Shown: positions 7,504 to 15,574 of the stretch, piece after piece
Layout: the number at the start of each line of letters is the position of its first letter
How positions within the stretch are numbered: position 1 is the stretch's first letter
Source of the DNA: CBDUVZ01 sp965370805
Lineage (GTDB): Bacteria; Hydrothermota; Tepidihabitantia; Tepidihabitantales; Tepidihabitantaceae
Direction: 5' to 3'
Assembly (NCBI GenBank): GCA_965370805.1
Contig: CBDUVZ010000019.1
Span: 1-31,656 of the forward strand
DNA: 31,656 nucleotides
Program-made: the position numbers and the translations under genes
The notes under the pieces: generated by a model
The model's database searches: none
What the model saw: the letters and a program-made list of their open reading frames with translations, nothing else
Told to the model about the DNA's origin: nothing

Positions 7504-7793
7504 TGGCTGACAAGAAAGGCTGGAAAGACCTGCCTTGCGGGGCGATAATCGAGGACCTGGGGGCGGTGCTGAACAACAAGACCGGGGCTTGGCGCAGCAT
7601 GCGGCCGGTGTGGAACGAAGAGAAGTGCATCAGTTGCCTTACCTGCTGGATATACTGCCCCGAAGGGTCGATTGTCGTCGAGGACGGCAAGATGACCGGG
7701 ATTGACTACGACTACTGCAAAGGGTGCGGAATCTGCGCGAAGGTGTGCCCGACGAAAGTCCACGCTATCGATATGGAGAGGGAGCGGAAATGA
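7503..7793 (+). CDS. porD: 2-oxoacid (pyruvate):ferredoxin oxidoreductase, delta subunit (2x[4Fe-4S])
   Basis: The product has 96 residues. Two ferredoxin motifs are complete: CISCLTCWIYCP and CKGCGICAKVCP. They bind two [4Fe-4S] clusters that pass electrons from the beta-subunit cluster to external ferredoxin. The start codon shares its A with the porC stop (TAATG), so translation is coupled. The N-terminal KDLPCGAIIED and GAWRSMRPVW segments are typical of the delta subunit. Confidence 0.93.
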   Translation: MADKKGWKDLPCGAIIEDLGAVLNNKTGAWRSMRPVWNEEKCISCLTCWIYCPEGSIVVEDGKMTGIDYDYCKGCGICAKVCPTKVHAIDMERERK

Positions 7794-8944
7794 CTCTCGC
7801 CAAGACCGGAAATGAAGCGATGGCGTACGCCATGAAGCAGATCAACCCGGACGTGGTTGCCGCTTACCCGATTACGCCTTCGACCGAAATCGTCCAGATT
7901 TTCTCCAACTACGTGAACGACGGAGAAGTGGATACCGAGTTCGTGGCGGTGGAGAGCGAGCATTCGGCGATGAGCGCATGCATTGGGTCCGCGGCTTCGG
8001 GGTGCAGGAGCATGACCGTGACCGCGTCCCAGGGCCTGGCCCTGATGCACGAGATGCTGTTCATCGCCGGGGGATTGCGGCTGCCGATTGTGGTGCCGAT
8101 TGCCTCGCGGTCGCTCTCTTCACCCCTGAACATCCACGCCGACCATTCGGATTCGTTCGCTTCGCGCGACTCGGGTTGGATGCAGTTCTTCTGCGAGACG
8201 GTCGAGGAGGGGTACGACAGTCTGATCCAGGCGGTCAAGATGGCGGAGCGGACGTTTCTGCCCGCAATCGTTGCGATTGACGGGTTCATTCTGTCTCACT
8301 GCCTGGAGCGGCTTGAGGTGTTCGAGGACAAGAAAATCCGGGATTGGCTCGGGCCGTACAAGCCGAACTGGAATCTGCTCAACCTGGACAAGCCGATACT
8401 CGTCGGGCCGGCGACTTTGCAGGATTACTATTTCGAGTTCAAGCGGACTCAGATTGAGGGGATGAACAAGGCGCTGCCGGTTGTCGGGCAGGTGATGAAG
8501 GAGTTCAAGCAGGAGTTCGGCCGCGGGTACGACGTGCTCGAAGAGTACCGGTGCGAAGATGCCGAAGCGGTAATTCTGCTGATGGGCTCAGCCTGCGGCA
8601 CGGGTCGGGCTGCGGTTGACGCGCTGCGGGAAAAGGGCAAGAAGGTCGGGATGGTGAAACTGCGGGTGTTCCGGCCTTTGCCGCATGAGCTGCTGAAGCA
8701 GACCCTGTCCAGGTTCAAGTGCGTCGGGGTGATGGACCGGGTCGATTCGGTCAGTTCGTACGGCGGACCGCTGTTCACCGAAGTGACGTCCCTGCTCTAC
8801 GACGCGCCCGAGCGGCCGAGAGTCCTGTCCTACGTGTACGGACTCGGGGGCAAGGAGTTCGCGCCCGAGCACGCAATGGAGGTGTTCGAACAGGTGCTTG
8901 CCGGGACCAAGGATGAGCTGGTAACCTACGTGGGAGTGAGGTAG
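7790..8944 (+). CDS. porA: 2-oxoacid (pyruvate):ferredoxin oxidoreductase, alpha subunit
   Basis: The product has 384 residues from ATG 7790, which overlaps the porD stop as ATGA. A longer upstream start would lie inside porD and is not needed. YPITPSTEIVQ near residue 25 is the conserved pyrimidine-binding domain motif. HADHSDSFASRDSGWMQFF resembles pyruvate-type alpha subunits, and the C-terminal half carries the transketolase-C-like domain (GSACGTGRAAVDALREKGKK, DRVDSVSSYGGPLF). It forms the thiamine-dependent active site together with PorB. Confidence 0.93.
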   Translation: MTLAKTGNEAMAYAMKQINPDVVAAYPITPSTEIVQIFSNYVNDGEVDTEFVAVESEHSAMSACIGSAASGCRSMTVTASQGLALMHEMLFIAGGLRLPIVVPIASRSLSSPLNIHADHSDSFASRDSGWMQFFCETVEEGYDSLIQAVKMAERTFLPAIVAIDGFILSHCLERLEVFEDKKIRDWLGPYKPNWNLLNLDKPILVGPATLQDYYFEFKRTQIEGMNKALPVVGQVMKEFKQEFGRGYDVLEEYRCEDAEAVILLMGSACGTGRAAVDALREKGKKVGMVKLRVFRPLPHELLKQTLSRFKCVGVMDRVDSVSSYGGPLFTEVTSLLYDAPERPRVLSYVYGLGGKEFAPEHAMEVFEQVLAGTKDELVTYVGVR

Positions 8945-8946
8945 CT

Positions 8947-9891
8947 ATGGCACGACTCAAGGAACTCTGCAAGAACGAAGAGCTGTTCTCCCGGGGGCAC
9001 CGGGCCTGCGCCGGTTGCGGCGAAGCGCTGGCGGTCAGGCAGATTCTGCTGGCGGCCCAGAAGCCGCTTGTGACCATCATGCCGACCGGATGCCTGGAGA
9101 TATTCTCGTCGATATACCCGGAGAGCGCGTGGCAGGTGCCGATGATTCATACTGCGTTCGAGACGTCGGCTTCGACCGCTTCGGGTGTCGAGGCCGCGTA
9201 CCGGTTCCACAAGAAGATGGGCCGGATCAAGGAGGACATCAGGTTCATCGCGTTCGGCGGCGACGGCGCCACGTACGACATCGGTTTCGGGGCCCTGTCC
9301 GGCGCGATTGAACGGCGCCACAAGTTCCTGTATGTGTGTACCGACAACGGGGCGTACATGAACACCGGAATCCAGCGGTCATCAGCTACCCCCTACGGCG
9401 CGCATACGACTACTTCGCCGGCCGGCAGCAAGATACCGGGCAAGCGCCAGCACCGCAAGGACATCATGGAGATCGTAATCGCCCACGACATCGCGTATGC
9501 GGGTCAGACCACAATTGCGCTGTGGAACGACCTGGTGACCAAAGTGCAGAAAGCGCTGGCCGCAGACGGACCCAGCTTCCTGAACGTGCTGGTGCCGTGT
9601 CCGCTGGGCTGGGCATATCCGGGCGAAGACACGGTTGAGATAGCAAAGCTGGCCGCGGATACCTGCTTCTGGCCGGTGTACGAGTTCGCTGACGGGGAGT
9701 ACAAAATCAACCATGAGCCGAAGGAAAAGAAGCCGGTCGAGGAATTCCTGAAGCCACAAGGACGGTTCCGGCACCTGTTCAAGGATGAGAAAGGCAAGGA
9801 GATAGTCGCCGAGATTCAGCGCTACACGGACGAGAAGTGGGCGCTCCTGCACAAAAAGCAGGAGGCGTTGTGCCACCCGACGGCGCACTGA
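8947..9891 (+). CDS. porB: 2-oxoacid (pyruvate):ferredoxin oxidoreductase, beta subunit (TPP-binding)
   Basis: The product has 314 residues and starts 2 nt after porA. The thiamine diphosphate signature runs from GGDGATYDIGFG to CTDNGAYMNTG. Four cysteines expected to hold the proximal [4Fe-4S] cluster are present: CAGC near residue 22, one in PTGCLEIF, and one in VPCPLGW. The C-terminal 80 residues are charged. It is the last gene of the operon, followed by a separate promoter at 9939. Confidence 0.93.
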   Translation: MARLKELCKNEELFSRGHRACAGCGEALAVRQILLAAQKPLVTIMPTGCLEIFSSIYPESAWQVPMIHTAFETSASTASGVEAAYRFHKKMGRIKEDIRFIAFGGDGATYDIGFGALSGAIERRHKFLYVCTDNGAYMNTGIQRSSATPYGAHTTTSPAGSKIPGKRQHRKDIMEIVIAHDIAYAGQTTIALWNDLVTKVQKALAADGPSFLNVLVPCPLGWAYPGEDTVEIAKLAADTCFWPVYEFADGEYKINHEPKEKKPVEEFLKPQGRFRHLFKDEKGKEIVAEIQRYTDEKWALLHKKQEALCHPTAH

Positions 9892-9938
9892 TCGGATTCA
9901 TTCGGCCAGTCGTGAGAGTACGGGGTAGTGCCCCCCGA

Positions 9939-9967
9939 TTGACAGGAGTTCGGGGCATCGCTATGAT
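9939..9967 (+). promoter_or_regulatory. Consensus promoter ending at the start of the next gene
   Basis: TTGACA (9939-9944), a 17-bp spacer and TATGAT (9962-9967). It is near perfect. The GTG at 9973 begins 5 nt after the -10, so the mRNA should be leaderless. Confidence 0.8.
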
Positions 9968-9972
9968 AGACT

Positions 9973-10746
9973 GTGGTTACTGCAGTCAGTCTGCCGGACC
10001 GGTTCTGCGTTCGCGCCCGGAAGGAGACGGATGGTTGGCAGCTCTGCTATCCGGCGCCGGTAGACGGCGAGTTCGATGCCGCAAGTCTGATTCTCGATGC
10101 GCCGGAATTCCTCAGTTTCAGTGTCAATGGTACCGCTGTGTTCCGTGCCGCAATGCCGGCACCCATTCCCGGAGACCAGGACCGGGTGCTGATTGCTGTC
10201 AATGAGAAGGGCCGAGTGGTCATTGTCGGGTGCCCTGATGAGTCGAAACCCGATGCCCATTCCAGCATGGTGATGGGTGTGCTTGCGGCGTGCGGTCGTC
10301 TCTGGCATCTTTCATATGAGGATTTCGCGTCCGGGTTCGGTGAGTTCCTGGGCGGGTCGCTTGACCGGTTTGTCGCCGACAAGGTCGGTGAGGACTGGTC
10401 CGCGGACCAGTTTCGAGACGGGGTCACGGAGCATCTGAATGAGGGTCGTTTCCCGATGCTGGTGGTTGGCGGCAGAGCCGACGGCGAAGCCGGCGAGGCT
10501 ATTGCCTATCTGAAGTCCATGAACATGGAAGTACGCTCCATCGGTCTCGGGGCTTACGGGAGCGGCGGGATAGAAATCGCCGTTCCAGTCACGTCCGCCA
10601 TGACCGTTTCCCGGCCCAGGGGTACGGCGATGCACCCGAATTCAGAAGTCCGGATGTCGAATGCCGAATTGGAGGGGGTGGCTGTCGGGCAGGCGGGGTT
10701 CCCGGGCGCTATCCGGGAGGAGCTGGGGAGAAGGGCAGGCGGATGA
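9973..10746 (+). CDS. Uncharacterised protein, degenerate PD-(D/E)XK-like, paralogue of the next gene
   Basis: The product has 257 residues from GTG 9973. It aligns by eye along its first 210 residues with the downstream protein: DGWQ, LILDAPEFL, RVLIAVNEKGRVVIV, GRLWHLSYEDF, EGRFPMLVV, AYLKSMNMEVRSIG. The order (a V-D/N-E-K-G-x-V strand pair, a Y-E-D helix, then a GRFPxLVV strand and a YL..MN helix) resembles DUF91/RecB-like PD-(D/E)XK proteins. However, the E-x-K strand that normally follows reads VGCPDE, so catalysis is doubtful. The last 45 residues run into GAATTC-type repeat sequence (10639-10672) and may be recent read-through. The function is unknown. Confidence 0.65.
   Translation: MVTAVSLPDRFCVRARKETDGWQLCYPAPVDGEFDAASLILDAPEFLSFSVNGTAVFRAAMPAPIPGDQDRVLIAVNEKGRVVIVGCPDESKPDAHSSMVMGVLAACGRLWHLSYEDFASGFGEFLGGSLDRFVADKVGEDWSADQFRDGVTEHLNEGRFPMLVVGGRADGEAGEAIAYLKSMNMEVRSIGLGAYGSGGIEIAVPVTSAMTVSRPRGTAMHPNSEVRMSNAELEGVAVGQAGFPGAIREELGRRAGG
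10639..10672 (+). repeat. GAATTC/GAATGCCGAATT-type repeat inside the 3' end of the gene
   Basis: AATTCAGAAGTCCGGATGTC followed by GAATGCCGAATT matches the dispersed family at 6827-6895 and 24039-24072. It is translated as part of the C-terminus of the 257-residue protein. Confidence 0.5.
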
Positions 10747-10876
10747 AGCCTGCGCAAAAGCAAGGAGTGTTACCAGGAAGGGGAGCCGGGCCGGGAGCTA
10801 TGGTCGGCAGTCGGACTTCGCTGAAAGGCGGACGCGTCAACAGCGAGCGAGCGGCGGACCGCGCCGGAGGTGTACT

Positions 10877-12001
10877 ATGAACCCGTGTTGTGTGCGTGTA
10901 GGTCGGTTCGGTGACGGCTGGCAGCCTTTCCTGTCCCAACCTGCGGATGAGCCGCTGGATGTGGTCCAGCTCATTGTCGAGTGCCCCGAGTTCCTGGGAA
11001 TGCTCGATTCCCGGGAAGCGGCACCACGGGCGGCAATGGTGGCCCCGAATTCCTCTTCGGGGCGAGTGGTTGTTGCGGTGGATGAAAAAGGCCAAGTCCG
11101 GCTAGTCAGTTGTCCCGGTCAGTGCTCTGAGGGTGAACTCGCGGCACTGGTTGGCGACCTGCTGGCCACGGGCGGCCGTTTCTGGCATCAGCCATACGAA
11201 TCTCTGGCCGAGCCGTTTGAGGGTGTGCTCGGCATGCCGCTTGAGGATTGGGTGAATTCCAAGACAGAAGAAGGCTGGACGGCTGAGGCATTCCGCGCCG
11301 GCGTGGAGAAAAGCCTGAGCCAGGGCAGGTTCCCGATACTGGTGGTTGTGGTTGACCTCGACAAGCCGGTCAGGGACATGTTGAGCTACCTTGAGAACAT
11401 GAATCTCAAGGTGAAGGCACTCGGCTACAGCTATTTCCAGGGGAATGGAGTCGAACTTGTCCGGCCGAAACTACTGGGGGAGGGTACCAGGAAGGCGAAG
11501 CCGGTTGAGCGAAAGGCGCCCGGATTCCGTACCCCATCCCCACCGGTTGTGATCAGCTCGACAGCAGGACAGAAGAAACAGGAGCCGGTCAGTCACGAGG
11601 CATTCGAGGTCGGGGAAGTCACCGACCAGCAGCAGGAAATCCTGAAGAGGTTGGTCCAGCTTGATGATCTCGGGCTGAAGCGAGTCGGTATGGAGTACTT
11701 CGTTCCGGGCGCTGAGCAGGAGGACGAAGTCGGAGGCACGATCGTGGTCGCAGTGAATCCGGACCGCTGGCCTTTCCCCAAGCCTGAGGAGGTCGTTGTT
11801 GTCGTGAATACCGGGAAAGACCACTTGTCCCGGCTTCTTGAGCTGTCTCCGGATGAGATTGAAGAGTTCCTGGGCTCGCTGCCCCGGGTGACCCGCAAGG
11901 AGCACAAGGGGTGTCTGTTGCTCCGTGCGGCCAATACGCACGAGGCGTCGCAACTCGTCAACGAAATAAAAGCGCTGAAAGAAGTCGCCTCGATGGCCTA
12001 G
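10877..12001 (+). CDS. Uncharacterised protein, degenerate PD-(D/E)XK-like plus C-terminal domain
   Basis: The product has 374 residues from ATG 10877, preceded by GGAGG with 6 nt spacing. The longer in-frame extension from 10661 is not needed. Residues 1-200 are paralogous to the 9973 gene (DGWQ, LIVECPEFLG, RVVVAVDEKGQVRLV, GRFWHQPYES, QGRFPILVV, SYLENMNLKVKALG). As in that protein, the position expected to carry E-x-K is SCPGQ, so the nuclease site looks lost. A Pro-rich linker (about 210-245) leads to a second alpha/beta domain (about 250-374) with TIVVAVNPDRWPF. The family is not named. The pair probably arose by tandem duplication, with this copy gaining a domain. Confidence 0.7.
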   Translation: MNPCCVRVGRFGDGWQPFLSQPADEPLDVVQLIVECPEFLGMLDSREAAPRAAMVAPNSSSGRVVVAVDEKGQVRLVSCPGQCSEGELAALVGDLLATGGRFWHQPYESLAEPFEGVLGMPLEDWVNSKTEEGWTAEAFRAGVEKSLSQGRFPILVVVVDLDKPVRDMLSYLENMNLKVKALGYSYFQGNGVELVRPKLLGEGTRKAKPVERKAPGFRTPSPPVVISSTAGQKKQEPVSHEAFEVGEVTDQQQEILKRLVQLDDLGLKRVGMEYFVPGAEQEDEVGGTIVVAVNPDRWPFPKPEEVVVVVNTGKDHLSRLLELSPDEIEEFLGSLPRVTRKEHKGCLLLRAANTHEASQLVNEIKALKEVASMA

Positions 12002-12010
12002 GCGACGTCG

Positions 12011-12763
12011 TCAGGTGACGCCCGGGGCCGCCGCGAACCAGGCATAGCTGCCATAGCGCTCGAACCCCATTGCCTCGGTGAGCCTGATTGACGCCCGGTT
12101 CTTCTTTTCGATGAACAGGAAGGGGCTGATTCCCTTTCTCAGGAGCCGCTGAGACAGGACGGTGCTGATGGTGCGGGCCATGCCCTGACCCCGCCACGGT
12201 TTGCGCACATACAAGAATCCCAAAGAGCCGTCACCGTGAGTTAGAGCCCAGGCAACCGGTTTTCCTTTGCGCCGGATGGCGCAGGACGGACCGGTCTCGA
12301 TGCGCCGCTTGATGTAGACCGAGTCGCCTTTGCCGCTGTAGTACGGCCAGTGTTCGGCGACGAGGGACGATTCCCCGGGAACCAGTGAGCCGACGCGGTG
12401 CCGGTGGTGGATGACAAGCCTTGACGGGTCAATCAGCACGTATTGGCAGCACGAGTTCGCCCAGATGATGCGGCGCTTGCGCCGGACGTAGGCGTGGACC
12501 CAGGATGGAGTAGCGCTGAAATTCATGTGCCACCGGTCGGGGATTTCGTCCAGGAGCCGCTTCGCAGCCCGGCGGTCCGTGGTGTAGAGCGTCAGCCATC
12601 CGCAGCGGCACAGCACGACCTTCGGGTTCGTGCGGCTGTCGACTCTGACCCGGGTTGCCTTTGAGCCTGCCCGGCCGAAGATAGTGTTGAAGATAGCCCG
12701 GGTGGCCGGCTCGTCCTCCATGAGGAGCCGGCGAACAGGTTCAAGGTCGCGGCAGATGTACAC
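12011..12763 (-). CDS. GNAT-family N-acetyltransferase
   Basis: The product has 250 residues from a GTG at 12763. The C-terminal 110 residues carry the GNAT acetyl-CoA site (LGFLYVRKPWRGQGMA, matching R/QxxGxG/A) and the later RASIRLTEAMGFERYG strand-helix. The N-terminal half is an uncharacterised alpha/beta region with many Arg, of a kind seen in two-domain GNAT proteins. The substrate is unknown. The start follows a -10 box by 7 nt, predicting a leaderless mRNA. A longer frame to 12880 would overlap queH and its promoter. It is convergent with the preceding gene, with only 9 bp between stops. Confidence 0.8.
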   Translation of the reverse strand: MYICRDLEPVRRLLMEDEPATRAIFNTIFGRAGSKATRVRVDSRTNPKVVLCRCGWLTLYTTDRRAAKRLLDEIPDRWHMNFSATPSWVHAYVRRKRRIIWANSCCQYVLIDPSRLVIHHRHRVGSLVPGESSLVAEHWPYYSGKGDSVYIKRRIETGPSCAIRRKGKPVAWALTHGDGSLGFLYVRKPWRGQGMARTISTVLSQRLLRKGISPFLFIEKKNRASIRLTEAMGFERYGSYAWFAAAPGVT

Positions 12764-12770
12764 AGATGCA

Positions 12771-12798
12771 AGGATAGGTATGGGGTCGGGCTGGTCAA
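12771..12798 (-). promoter_or_regulatory. Promoter of the GNAT gene
   Basis: The minus strand has TTGACC (12798-12793), a 16-bp spacer and TATCCT (12776-12771). The GTG start lies 7 nt downstream. It is back to back with the queH promoter. Confidence 0.65.
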
Positions 12799-12820
12799 GT
12801 CCACCTTGCTCCCGAGTCGG

Positions 12821-12848
12821 TTGACGCGCGGCCGTTTCCGGGTAGGCT
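12821..12848 (+). promoter_or_regulatory. Promoter of queH
   Basis: TTGACG (12821-12826), a 16-bp spacer and TAGGCT (12843-12848). The ATG at 12855 lies 6 nt downstream, so the mRNA is predicted to be leaderless. Confidence 0.6.
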
Positions 12849-12854
12849 GGCTTG

Positions 12855-13409
12855 ATGAGTCCGAAGCTACTGCTCCACATCTGCTGCGGGCCGTGCGCGA
12901 CCGAAGTCGTGCGCAGGCTGAAGGACGAGTACGAGGTGGTCGGGTTCTTCTACAACCCCAATATCTACCCTATCGACGAATACCAGCGTCGGCTCGCCGA
13001 GGTTCAGCGGCTGGCTACGTCCCGGGACGTATCGATTGAGGTCGGCGGGTACGACCATCCCCGGTTTCTGGAGTTGGTACGCGGGCTTGAGGATGAGCCT
13101 GAGGGCGGCGGCCGGTGCCGGGTCTGTTTCCGGATGAGGTTGGAGCAGACCGCGCGGAAGGCAGTGGAGACCGGGTGCTTGGTTGCGGCCAGCACCCTGA
13201 CTATCGGTCCGAACAAGCGGGCGGATGTCATCAACCCGATCGGCCGGGATGTCTGCGCGGCCCACGGCGTCGGTTTCATGGAAGCTGACTGGAAGAAGAA
13301 GGACGGGTTCCGGCGCAGCGTGAAGATGTCAAGGGAACTCGATCTGTACCGTCAGGACTACTGCGGGTGTGAGTTCTCGATGCGTTCGCGGCGCATCCGG
13401 ACGGAATAG
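12855..13409 (+). CDS. queH: Epoxyqueuosine reductase QueH
   Basis: The product has 184 residues, normal for QueH (DUF208). The cysteine motifs that bind the iron-sulfur cluster and metal are intact: HICCGPC near residue 8, CRVCFRMRLE in the middle and DYCGCEFS near the C-terminus. ASTLTIGPNKRADVINPIG is also typical. It catalyses the last step of queuosine synthesis, reduction of epoxyqueuosine in tRNA with GUN anticodons, as a replacement for QueG. The ATG at 12855 is used instead of the adjacent TTG at 12852. No other queuosine gene is in the window. Confidence 0.93.
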   Translation: MSPKLLLHICCGPCATEVVRRLKDEYEVVGFFYNPNIYPIDEYQRRLAEVQRLATSRDVSIEVGGYDHPRFLELVRGLEDEPEGGGRCRVCFRMRLEQTARKAVETGCLVAASTLTIGPNKRADVINPIGRDVCAAHGVGFMEADWKKKDGFRRSVKMSRELDLYRQDYCGCEFSMRSRRIRTE

Positions 13410-13412
13410 GGC

Positions 13413-13436
13413 GGGGCGGCGCCGGTGCGCCGCCCC
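13413..13436. terminator. Hairpin between convergent genes
   Basis: GGGGCGGCGC, a CGGT loop and GCGCCGCCCC form a perfect 10-bp stem with a tetraloop, 4 nt after the queH stop and 22 nt beyond the end of the opposing gene. There is no strong U-run, so terminator function is inferred. It could serve both strands. Confidence 0.7.
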
Positions 13437-13457
13437 GTAACATCTTCGGCCTTTCTG

Positions 13458-15434
13458 CTAGCGAGAAAGGATCACTTTCTCCCAGGACTCGGTTCCGTCA
13501 GCCGACAATCGGCAGAAGTAGATGCCGGCTCCTAAGGTCCGGTTTTGTTGGTCGCAGCCATTCCAAGCGACCCGGGTCCGGCCGGTGACCGGCCGGTTCT
13601 CAGCCAGGGTGCATACCAGCCGGCCGGTGTTGTCGTAGATGTGAATATCGACGATACCCGGTTGCGCCAGTTCGACGGACAGCATTGTGGCATCCGTGAA
13701 CGGGTTGGGATAGACCCGGATGTCCGCGTGCCGGGACCGGTGCAGCCGGGTTGGTTCCTGCTCTGATAGTCCGGTCTGCGGGTCGACGGCGGCGAACTTG
13801 ATTGCCCGGCCCTGTTCGAGTGGCGCAGTGCCCCGATGGGGGGTGCTGTTGAACAGGCACTGGATGGCTATCGTTTTCGAGGGGTCCTGAATCCCGACCG
13901 TGCTCGAAACGTACTCGTTTGCGGTCAGGTACTGCGTGACGAGCATGTTGTCGCCGGAAGGGGTTGTCACTGTCGTGTCGTAGATGATGAGTTCGAACTT
14001 GTCGCAGCATTCCCGCGGCGCGTAGTAGTGGACGCTGTCATACTCGACAACGAACCGGTGGTTGGCCGCGTCGTGGTAGTACCAGACTCCGCCGCCGGTC
14101 GGCGGATACAGGTCGTCCCAGCTCACCGCCACCAGGCCGGGCATTGACGTGTTCGGCAACTCGGTGTTGGTGTAGGTTGAGAGCGTGTGACTACCCGGTG
14201 CGACCCATCCGTTACCGCAGACTGATATCTGGGTGAAATCCTGGCCGTAGTAGCGCCAGATGAACCCCGATGGCAGGTCAACCCGCACAGTCTGGTCGTC
14301 GGAGAGAGAAAGGAGGGTGCCGACACCCGAGACTTCGACCCAGGCGAACTCAGGGTGCTCGGCGTAAGTCGTGTCGGTGTCGTCGTATGCCCAGTAGAGC
14401 GGAGGTTGGCGTGGGCCGTCCGGTATCGGGTCGGACGCCCGGAGTTCGCCGACCACGACCGTGAATGCGAAGGTGTCGGAATACGTTGACGTGGTGACGA
14501 AAATGCTGCATCTCACCGGGGTTTCCGGGGAGATGGACGTGTCAACGTGCACCAGGAAGGGGTCGGAAACGTTGGTGCGGGTTGAGCCCGCGGGAATGTC
14601 ACCGTAGTCCGTCGTGGAATCGGTTAGCTCGAAGAGCGGGTTGCCGGATCTTAACGTCGTGGTGACGCTTCCGGCCGGCTCGTTGCCGGCATTGCGCAGG
14701 GCTACGACAAGCTTGCCGTTCTCACCCGGGTCCAGCCGGCCGTTGCCGTTGCCCCCGGGAGGACTGTCGCTAATGGCGGTTCCCGAATAGAGCAGCCACG
14801 GACCGGATGTCTGGTTTGTCAGCGAAACATCATCGGCGAAGACCTTCGCCTCAGTATGCCCGCCCCCTCAGCCGCTGCGCCCGGTGCCGTAACTCTCGAG
14901 ATGGACCGAGACCTTGGCGATGTCTGCCGGGTTGACACCGGAAAGATTGGCCAGTTCATCCACGAGCAGGAACCCGTAATCCTCCCAGTCGCTGCTGGTC
15001 ACCACGATGAGATGCCGGGTGGGTGTGCTCTGCAGGTTGCAGTTCGCGGTCTTGTTGATGATCATGGTCTTGCCCAGCGCGGTGCCGCCCGAGTTCTGGT
15101 ACTCGAGCATCACTGCCGAGTATGCGTAGTACCCGGTTCCGGACAGATGAGCGGCATTCAGCTTGGCCGAGGCCGAGAACCGCAGGTTATGGTTGGGCAC
15201 GTCAACAGTCTGGTGGATTCGGGCATAGTAGCGGTCGTACTTATAGACCAGCACCTCGTTGTCCGGGTCCGGATGATGGCTGGTCGAGCACGTGACCGCC
15301 CAGGTGCCCTGGTTATTGTCGAACTCGACGGTCCAGAAGTTCAGGGAATCCTCGAAATCCCCGTTCTGGATCAACTCCTGACCGATACCTGCGGCCAAGA
15401 GTACCGTGATGAGGAGCAGTATGTGCTTTTTCAT
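13458..15434 (-). pseudogene. Secreted protein with CBM-like N-terminus and sorting-domain C-terminus, interrupted by in-frame TGA
   Basis: A single frame of 659 codons runs from ATG 15434 (AAAGGAGG ribosome site) to the stop at 13458, broken only by TGA at 14870-14868. I checked the intervening codons by hand. Part 1 (188 residues) has a signal peptide and a carbohydrate-binding-like beta-sandwich opening (LIQNGDFEDSLNFWTVEF). The sandwich would be completed after the TGA by EAKVFADDVSL. A region resembling extracellular Ig-like domains (GNGRLDPGENGKLVVALRN) and a galactose-binding-like part follow. The end is a type-IX-like sorting domain (VYPNPF, IYDNTGRLV, GAGIYFCRL). It is a nonsense mutation, a sequencing error, or UGA decoding; see findings. 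If the UGA is read as an amino acid, the full product is 658 residues. Confidence 0.8.
14835..14850 (-). other. Hairpin 17 nt downstream of the in-frame TGA
   Basis: On the mRNA strand GGCGAA, GGTC loop, TTCGCC forms a perfect 6-bp stem with a GGUC tetraloop starting 17 nt after the TGA. A GGUC apical loop is also found in the Escherichia coli fdhF SECIS. The sequence also codes for a conserved beta-strand, so it could be coincidental. Confidence 0.35.
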
Positions 15435-15457
15435 TCGGCCTCCTTTCGGACTATGTT

Positions 15458-15485
15458 ACTTTAGGGCCGCAGGGGAGGGTGTCAA
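15458..15485 (-). promoter_or_regulatory. Promoter of the secreted CBM-like protein gene
   Basis: The minus strand has TTGACA (15485-15480), a 16-bp spacer and TAAAGT (15463-15458), giving a leader of about 17 nt that contains AAAGGAGG. Confidence 0.65.
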
Positions 15486-15529
15486 GTGCCGACCGCACCG
15501 GTGACCCCACTGTCCAGGCAAAGCCCGGC

Positions 15530-15557
15530 TTGACCCGGGGCCGGGCCAGTCTATGAT
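15530..15557 (+). promoter_or_regulatory. Promoter of the HD phosphohydrolase gene
   Basis: TTGACC (15530-15535), a 16-bp spacer and TATGAT (15552-15557). The leader is about 11 nt and contains GGAG. Confidence 0.7.
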
Positions 15558-15574
15558 GGCAACTGGAGAATTCA

